A stretch of DNA of 8,180 nt, from positions 1 to 8,180 of the forward strand of contig SHYF01000068.1 in the NCBI GenBank assembly GCA_009692985.1, in the 5' to 3' direction. The notes under the pieces are model-generated. The model saw only the letters and a program-made list of their open reading frames with translations. It did not search any database and was not told the origin of the DNA. Shown one piece after another: positions 4,178 to 8,180 of this stretch. Both the position numbers and the translations under genes were made by a program. This stretch comes from Dehalococcoidia bacterium. GTDB taxonomy: Bacteria; Chloroflexota; Dehalococcoidia; Lucifugimonadales; SHYF01. The number at the start of each line of letters is the position of its first letter. Within the stretch, counting starts at the first letter, position 1.

Positions 4178-6421
4178 CTAAATGAATATCGGTGCCAGGA
4201 CCAGGGTGATGGTGCTTAGCAGCTTCACCAGGACGTGGAGGGATGGCCCAGCCGTGTCCTTGAACGGATCGCCGATGGTGTCGCCGACAACGGCGGCGGC
4301 GTGGATCTGGGAGCCTTTCAAGACCGGCTTGCCATTCTCGTCTTTCATGGCGCCGGACTCCACGAACTTCTTGGCGTTGTCCCAAGCGCCGCCTGAGTTG
4401 TTCAGTACGCTGGCCAGCAGGATGCCGCTGATGGTGCCTATCATGAGAAATGCGCCCATCGCCTCCTGGCGCAGGACGATGCCAACTGTGACTGGAACCA
4501 CGATGGCGACGATGCCGGGCAACACCATTTCACGCAGGCCAGCGCGAGCGGTAATGTCCACGCACCGAGCATAGTCGGGGCGGACCTCGCCAGTCATTAT
4601 CTTGGGGTTCTCGTGGAACTGGCGTCGCACCTCTTCAATGACAGCGCCGGCCGTCTTGGAGACGGCTCGGATGGCCAGGGCGCTGAATAGGAAAGCGAGC
4701 ATGGCCCCCATGAGAGCGCCCACGAAGACTCTCACATCAGCCAGGTTGATAACCTCTACTAGCTGGTTGGCGGCATTAGTCATGGTAAGCGCGTTGGGGT
4801 CAATTTTGACCACCTCGTCCAGGTAGGCGAAGAAGAGAAGGAAGGCGGCCAGGCCCGCTGAGCCGACGGCGTAGCCCTTGGTCAAGGCCTTGGTGGTGTT
4901 GCCGACGGCGTCCAGGCGGTCGGTGACCTTGCGCGCATCGCCTGGATTGCCGGACATCTCAATGACGCCATTGGCGTTATCGGTAATGGGGCCAAAGGTG
5001 TCCATGGCGAGAATGTAGGCTGCGGTCATTAGCATGCCCATGGTGGCAACAGCGGTGCCGAAGAGGCCGGCGCGGATATCTGTGACGCCGGGGATGTCGG
5101 CCTGCTGGCCCAGTGCGAAGGACGCCCACAGGGCGGCGCCGATGACCACGGCGGTGGAAAAGGTGGACTCAAAACCAACGGAGACCCCCATGACAGCAGA
5201 GGTAGCGGGGCCGGTCCGGGCCGCATTGGCAATGTCCCTTACGGGGCGGTATTTGAACTCAGTATAGTATTGGGTGATGAAAACGAAGGCCACGCTGGTG
5301 GCGATGCCCACCAGGCCAGCGTAGAAGTAAAACTGCCACTGGATACCTCCCTGTCCCAGCATTATGTTTGTGGAGAGGGCCAGGAAGGCAATGGAGACGA
5401 TCACCGAAAGGAAGAAGCCTTTGTTCAGCGCGCCCATGGGATCGTCGCTCTCCTTCATCTTGAAGAAGGGGAGTGGGGAGTCGACGGAGAGAAGGCCAAG
5501 AGCGGTGGCAAAGATGCCGAAGGAGCGGATGACGAGTGGGAAGAGAACGAAATACTCTGGATGGGGGATTCCTGGCACGTTTTTGATGGCCAGGTAAATA
5601 ATGACTCCCAGGATCATTGCCCCAATGTTTTCGGCGGCGGTGGACTCAAAGAGGTCAGCGCCGCGGCCCGCGCAGTCGCCCACGTTATCGCCCACCAGGT
5701 CGGCGATGACGGCTGGATTGCGTGCGTCGTCCTCGGGAATGCCAGCCTCCACCTTGCCCACCAGGTCTGCGCCCATGTCTGCGGCCTTGGTGTAGATGCC
5801 ACCGCCGAGCTGGGAAAAGAGGGCGACGAAGCTGGCTCCAAAGCCGAAGCCCACGATAAGGAATGGGGCCAGCTCCGGGTTGCTGCTCCCCCCAAAGGCG
5901 TAGAACATGGCACTGACGCCCAAGAGGCTGAGCGCGACGATCAGGAAGCCTGAGACCGCTCCACCGCGCAGGGCAGTCTGGACGGCAGGCCCAAGGCCCT
6001 TCATGGCAGCGGCGGCGGTTCGCAGGTTGGACTTGACGGAGACGTACATGCCCACGATGCCAGCGACGCCGGAGCAGAGAGCGCCAACCAGGAAGGCGAC
6101 GGCGGTGCGCCATCCCAGGCCTATCTTGTCAGCGTTGTCCATGACACCGTCGTGGTTCACATCTGGCGGTACGTTGGTGACCAGGGCCAGGACGAGGGCA
6201 ATAGCCACGGCGGCGACGATGGCCAGCATGGCGATGGTGCGGTACTGCCGGCCGATGAATGCCTTGGCCCCTTCCATAATGCGGTCGGCGATGTCCTTCA
6301 TGGCGTCGTTACCTGTGTCGCGCCGGAGCACGTCCCACATCAGGTACATGGCGAATAGCACGGCGAACACACCCGCTATGGGTACGATCCCCATTATGGG
6401 AAGATCTCGCAAAGATTCCAT
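4178..6421 (-). CDS. hppA: K+-independent, proton-pumping membrane pyrophosphatase
   Basis: This is a complete 747-aa membrane-bound pyrophosphatase, which couples PPi hydrolysis to cation export across the cytoplasmic membrane. Conserved catalytic motifs are KAADMGADLVGKVE (212-225; usually DVGADL), DLVGDNVGDCAGRGADLFES (241-260), DNANGVIEM (481-489), GGAWDNAKK (677-685) and GDTIGDPFKDTAGPSLH (713-729). The segment GNTTKALTKG (507-516) has Lys511 and Thr514, the established signature of K+-independent H+-pumps; K+-dependent and Na+-pumping forms have Ala and Gly. The remainder is hydrophobic, consistent with about 16 helices. Unusual is an insertion between TM2 and TM3 with an EF-hand-like loop at 87-98 (DVNHDGVMDNAD). 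The ATG at 6421 has an AGGAGAG site 8 nt upstream, and a terminator follows at 4107-4137. It is apparently monocistronic. Confidence 0.97.
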   Translation of the reverse strand: MESLRDLPIMGIVPIAGVFAVLFAMYLMWDVLRRDTGNDAMKDIADRIMEGAKAFIGRQYRTIAMLAIVAAVAIALVLALVTNVPPDVNHDGVMDNADKIGLGWRTAVAFLVGALCSGVAGIVGMYVSVKSNLRTAAAAMKGLGPAVQTALRGGAVSGFLIVALSLLGVSAMFYAFGGSSNPELAPFLIVGFGFGASFVALFSQLGGGIYTKAADMGADLVGKVEAGIPEDDARNPAVIADLVGDNVGDCAGRGADLFESTAAENIGAMILGVIIYLAIKNVPGIPHPEYFVLFPLVIRSFGIFATALGLLSVDSPLPFFKMKESDDPMGALNKGFFLSVIVSIAFLALSTNIMLGQGGIQWQFYFYAGLVGIATSVAFVFITQYYTEFKYRPVRDIANAARTGPATSAVMGVSVGFESTFSTAVVIGAALWASFALGQQADIPGVTDIRAGLFGTAVATMGMLMTAAYILAMDTFGPITDNANGVIEMSGNPGDARKVTDRLDAVGNTTKALTKGYAVGSAGLAAFLLFFAYLDEVVKIDPNALTMTNAANQLVEVINLADVRVFVGALMGAMLAFLFSALAIRAVSKTAGAVIEEVRRQFHENPKIMTGEVRPDYARCVDITARAGLREMVLPGIVAIVVPVTVGIVLRQEAMGAFLMIGTISGILLASVLNNSGGAWDNAKKFVESGAMKDENGKPVLKGSQIHAAAVVGDTIGDPFKDTAGPSLHVLVKLLSTITLVLAPIFI

Positions 6422-6523
6422 ACTGCTCTCTCCTAGTTTGTTATGTAAATCTACCTACAAAGAATAGGGTATTTCGTAGCCTCTGCACTGAGGAGTAATG
6501 ATACCATACTGTGCGCCTACATG

Positions 6524-6690
6524 GCGGGCCTTGGCCCGGAGGGGGAGTAGGAGCGGGCCTATCCTCCGCTCGCTCCCTTCGACAGGCTCAGGGTGAGCGG
6601 CAATAATCTCTCTTCCCCTTTTGAAGTAAGCGACTTACTTCTTACCATGCTCGTGGTGAGCAAGCCTGCCCTGAGCGAAGTCGAAGGGTC
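6524..6690. repeat. Composite repeat-rich intergenic region between hppA and the toxin gene
   Basis: Nested palindromes fill this stretch. CGGGCC-TT-GGCCCG lies at 6525-6538 and GAGCGG...CCGCTC at 6551-6571. CCCTTCGACAGGCTCAGGG at 6575-6593 is matched imperfectly in inverse by GCCTGCCCTGAGCGAAG followed by TCGAAGGG at 6664-6688. Midway between the last two lies an 8-bp stem GAAGTAAG-CGA-CTTACTTC (6623-6641). The outer inverted pair resembles abundant dispersed repeats of environmental bacterial genomes and could be a non-autonomous mobile element. No gene was found in 6422-6699. Confidence 0.6.
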
Positions 6691-6699
6691 GAACCATCG

Positions 6700-6957
6700 C
6701 TACTTGTACACATCCCGTCGGTGGCCTATCTTCACAACCCGCACAACCTCATCCCTGTCGGAAACCGAGTAGACTACCCTATAGGAACCCTGCCGGATAC
6801 GATACCTCTCCTGCCCTGATAGCTTCTGACAGCCAGGCGGCCGCGGACTCTGCGAAAGGAAGCGTATCTTCGCTGCGACTCGCTGCCTATCTCTCTTCGG
6901 GATAGCCTCAAGCTCTTTGACGGCGGAGGGTTTGATCAGGACCCTATATTCTGCCAC
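6700..6957 (-). CDS. RelE/ParE-superfamily toxin of a type II toxin-antitoxin module
   Basis: This 85-aa protein has the RelE/ParE fold signature: an N-terminal strand (EYRVLIKPSAVKELEAI, 3-19), a basic helix (PKRDRQRVAAKIRFL, 20-34) and C-terminal strands YRIRQGSYRVVYSV (52-65) and VVRVVKIGHRRDVYK (71-85). RelE enzymes cleave mRNA on the ribosome through Arg/Tyr residues; R53, R55, R60, R80, R81 and Y84 are candidates. ParE relatives instead poison gyrase, and sequence alone does not separate the two here. The start is GTG at 6957, inside the antitoxin gene (14-nt overlap), the usual coupled antitoxin-toxin arrangement. No frame damage is seen, so it may be active. Confidence 0.92.
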   Translation of the reverse strand: MAEYRVLIKPSAVKELEAIPKRDRQRVAAKIRFLSQSPRPPGCQKLSGQERYRIRQGSYRVVYSVSDRDEVVRVVKIGHRRDVYK

Positions 6958-7177
6958 GCTTCTTCAGGTCTTTCAGCACATCTTCGAAGACAAGGTCGGG
7001 TTCCCCGGCGCGCTCCTCGAAGGCCGCCAGGTCTTCCGCGTCCTCGGCCAAACTGAGCCTCACCGCCTCGTTGACCAGGTCAGAGATGGTGGTCTCCGTC
7101 TCCGCCGCCTTTACTCGCAGCGCCTTATGAAGCTGCGGGTCGAAGTAGACCGTGGCGCGTTTCTGTGATGTTTTCAT
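6944..7177 (-). CDS. Ribbon-helix-helix antitoxin (CopG-like) partner of the RelE/ParE toxin
   Basis: This is a 77-aa protein. Residues 6-43 form a ribbon-helix-helix DNA-binding domain: strand RATVYFD (7-13), helix PQLHKALRVKAAE (14-26), then TISDLVNEAVRLSLAED (30-46). An acidic tail (47-77) likely wraps the toxin and neutralises it. It is the first gene of the module, and its stop overlaps the toxin start by 14 nt. A near-perfect palindrome lies just upstream at 7189-7218, consistent with autorepression by the antitoxin or complex. No Shine-Dalgarno precedes the ATG; the predicted promoter places transcription start at or next to the ATG, suggesting leaderless translation. Confidence 0.9.
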   Translation of the reverse strand: MKTSQKRATVYFDPQLHKALRVKAAETETTISDLVNEAVRLSLAEDAEDLAAFEERAGEPDLVFEDVLKDLKKRGRI

Positions 7178-7183
7178 AGACCA

Positions 7184-7218
7184 AACGTAGCGCTTTGACG
7201 TTTGAACGTCAAGACGCT
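7184..7218 (-). promoter_or_regulatory. Promoter and palindromic operator of the toxin-antitoxin module
   Basis: TTGACGTT-TG-AACGTCAA (7195-7212) is a perfect 8+8 palindrome with a 2-bp centre, extended by AGCG (7189-7192) and CGCT (7215-7218). On the minus strand, TTGACG (7212-7207) forms a -35 box, 17 bp from a TACGTT -10 box (7189-7184). The operator thus covers the -35 and spacer, suited to repression. The -10 box ends only 6 bp before the antitoxin ATG. Confidence 0.65.
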
Positions 7219-7260
7219 TGACTTTCGAAGCCCGTGCGCTCGATGCGCTTCATGTTCCAA

Positions 7261-7824
7261 CTAAAAGGCAACTGGTTCCGCTGTTACAGGAAGAATCCGT
7301 GACAAGTCACCAACCGCATTGTTATAAAACTGAGCGAATCCTAGGCCATCCATTTTTTGGGGAAGTGGATGATGTGAAAATGTCGTATGGCACGAAGGAC
7401 ATTCAGCATCAACAGAGACTCTGTTTTTTGATGTTGCAAAGGTTCCCATCGCAGGGGCAGTCAATACAGCCCGCTCTCGGCCACTACACGCATGGCATAC
7501 CCAAGTGCTCAAGAAATTGTTACGCACCAAGAACTCGTCCTTATTGGCATCTGCGAGCCAACGCCCATAGCCAGTAATGGACGCCATACCTTCTTCCCTG
7601 TCTATGAGTCCTTCATGGTCTAGTGAGCGCAGCCAGTAATAAAAATTGCGCCTGCTGTGAACTCGGTCAGCGGAGCCAAAGATCGTCTTCATCGCGCTGC
7701 GCTGATTGTCATGGACGAACTCCCACAACTTAGCTGTAGTGAGCGAACCGTTCTTATGGAGCAAATCGAGTATCAGGTATTCTTCAGTCCACTCAGGCGT
7801 AGGAGGCTTTTCAAAGACAGCCAT
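7261..7824 (-). CDS. Unrecognised protein with winged-helix-like and zinc-ribbon-like regions
   Basis: This 187-aa protein was not assigned to a named family. Residues about 13-95 have the helix pattern of a winged helix (EEYLILDLLHKNGSLTTAKL, FYYWLRSLDHEGLIDREEG, ITGYGRWLA). Residues 107-150 contain two CxxC knuckles, C110/C113 and C142/C145, spaced as in a zinc ribbon. A regulator or nucleic-acid-binding adaptor is therefore plausible but unproven. I chose ATG 7824, with AGAAGG about 7 nt upstream; a GTG at 7878 in the same frame would overlap leuC by 10 nt and lacks as clear a ribosome site. It lies 44 bp downstream of leuC on the same strand, where leuD is commonly found, so it may be cotranscribed with leuC. 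Confidence 0.7.
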   Translation of the reverse strand: MAVFEKPPTPEWTEEYLILDLLHKNGSLTTAKLWEFVHDNQRSAMKTIFGSADRVHSRRNFYYWLRSLDHEGLIDREEGMASITGYGRWLADANKDEFLVRNNFLSTWVCHACSGRERAVLTAPAMGTFATSKNRVSVDAECPSCHTTFSHHPLPQKMDGLGFAQFYNNAVGDLSRILPVTAEPVAF

Positions 7825-7868
7825 AGTTCTACCTTCTAACGTTGATAATCCGAAGTGGCCGTACCCAT

Positions 7869-8180
7869 CTACTTCCACTCCCGTACGTCCACAAAATGGC
7901 CCGCAATGGCCGCCGCCGCCGCCATCGGAGGACTGACCAGGTGGGTACGGCCACCAGGGCCCTGTCGCCCCTCAAAGTTGCGGTTGGAGGTGGAGGCGCA
8001 ACGCTGACCTGGCTGAAGTATGTCCGGATTCATGCCCAGGCACATGGAGCATCCCGCCTCCCGCCAGTCGAAGCCAGCGTCCTTGAATATGCGGTCCAGC
8101 CCCTCTGCCTCGGCCTGCTGCTTCACGGCGAAGGAACCGGGCACCACCATGGCGTACACCTTGGAATTAACCTTGTGTCC
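7869..8180 (-). CDS. leuC: 3-isopropylmalate dehydratase large subunit, C-terminal part (window edge)
   Basis: 103 codons and the stop are present; the gene enters from the right edge in frame and its start is outside the window. LeuC with LeuD isomerises 2-isopropylmalate to 3-isopropylmalate in leucine biosynthesis, using a [4Fe-4S] cluster. Two cluster cysteines are visible in [11 protein letters not shown]; the third lies upstream of the fragment. Further diagnostic stretches are [33 protein letters not shown] (here [16 protein letters not shown]) and [21 protein letters not shown] near the C-terminus. The match to bacterial LeuC is strong over the whole fragment. leuD is not immediately downstream. 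Confidence 0.95.
   Translation of the reverse strand, partial: GHKVNSKVYAMVVPGSFAVKQQAEAEGLDRIFKDAGFDWREAGCSMCLGMNPDILQPGQRCASTSNRNFEGRQGPGGRTHLVSPPMAAAAAIAGHFVDVREWK

Noticed and set aside
4025..4219. 64-codon plus-strand frame between the operon hairpin and hppA
   Set aside because: It has no ribosome site, runs through the hppA terminator and the end of hppA, and its sequence shows no family-like pattern.
5270..5953. 227-codon frame antisense to hppA
   Set aside because: It lies wholly opposite a highly conserved enzyme gene, has a composition typical of an antisense shadow (His, Glu, Gly rich) and no ribosome site.
7218..7577. 119-codon plus-strand frame opposite the zinc-ribbon gene
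   Set aside because: The minus-strand frame has a ribosome site and structured CxxC motifs; the plus frame has neither.
1..8180. CRISPR array, tRNA or rRNA genes
   Set aside because: No regularly spaced direct repeats of suitable size, no cloverleaf with GGTTCGA-type T loop, and no rRNA-like stretches were found on reading both strands.

Overview
The window looks like a bacterial chromosome fragment of moderate-to-high GC. It most resembles an environmental Chloroflexota (Dehalococcoidia / SAR202-like) genome. That placement is an inference from the gene mix (SARP/BTAD regulator, DUF1059, K+-independent membrane pyrophosphatase, paired MetE-like half proteins) and from the style of the G/C-rich intergenic hairpin repeats. 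No rRNA, tRNA, CRISPR array or insertion sequence was seen.

Layout. (1) 1-2337, plus strand: two consecutive MetE-like genes of identical length (324 aa each, after moving the first start to a TTG at 237). The first resembles the N-terminal half of cobalamin-independent methionine synthase and lacks two of the zinc ligands. The second resembles the catalytic C-terminal half and has all four ligands (H208, C210, E232, C293) at exactly the E. coli MetE spacing. Inverted, diverged copies of one GC-rich repeat flank the first gene. (2) 2349-3110, minus strand: a SARP/BTAD-type transcriptional regulator broken by one in-frame TGA where the family commonly has Trp. (3) 3111-3209: a 99-bp divergent control region with three hexamer/heptamer direct repeats at exact 11-bp period ahead of a -10-like box, the architecture of a SARP operator. 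(4) 3210-3969, plus strand: a compact set of three small genes, each with a strong Shine-Dalgarno: a 93-aa three-helix membrane protein, a 4-oxalocrotonate-tautomerase-like enzyme and a 49-aa DUF1059 protein. It closes with a perfect 15-bp hairpin. (5) 4106-6421, minus strand: a complete membrane pyrophosphatase (hppA) with its own rho-independent terminator, of the K+-independent H+-pumping type, with an unusual EF-hand/dockerin-like loop inserted after TM2. (6) 6422-6699: a repeat-rich intergenic region. (7) 6700-7177, minus strand: a RelE/ParE toxin with a ribbon-helix-helix antitoxin, preceded by a palindromic operator and a promoter that predicts a leaderless message. (8) 7261-7824, minus strand: an unrecognised winged-helix plus zinc-ribbon protein just downstream of leuC. 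(9) 7869-8180, minus strand: the C-terminal part of leuC, running off the window.

How the parts may work together. The two MetE halves probably form or derive from a split methionine synthase, whose methyl donor cannot be told from sequence. The 2349-3969 block looks like a regulator plus divergent target operon, where the regulator is now interrupted but the putative operator remains. The rest is housekeeping (hppA, leuC) interleaved with a toxin-antitoxin module and repeats.
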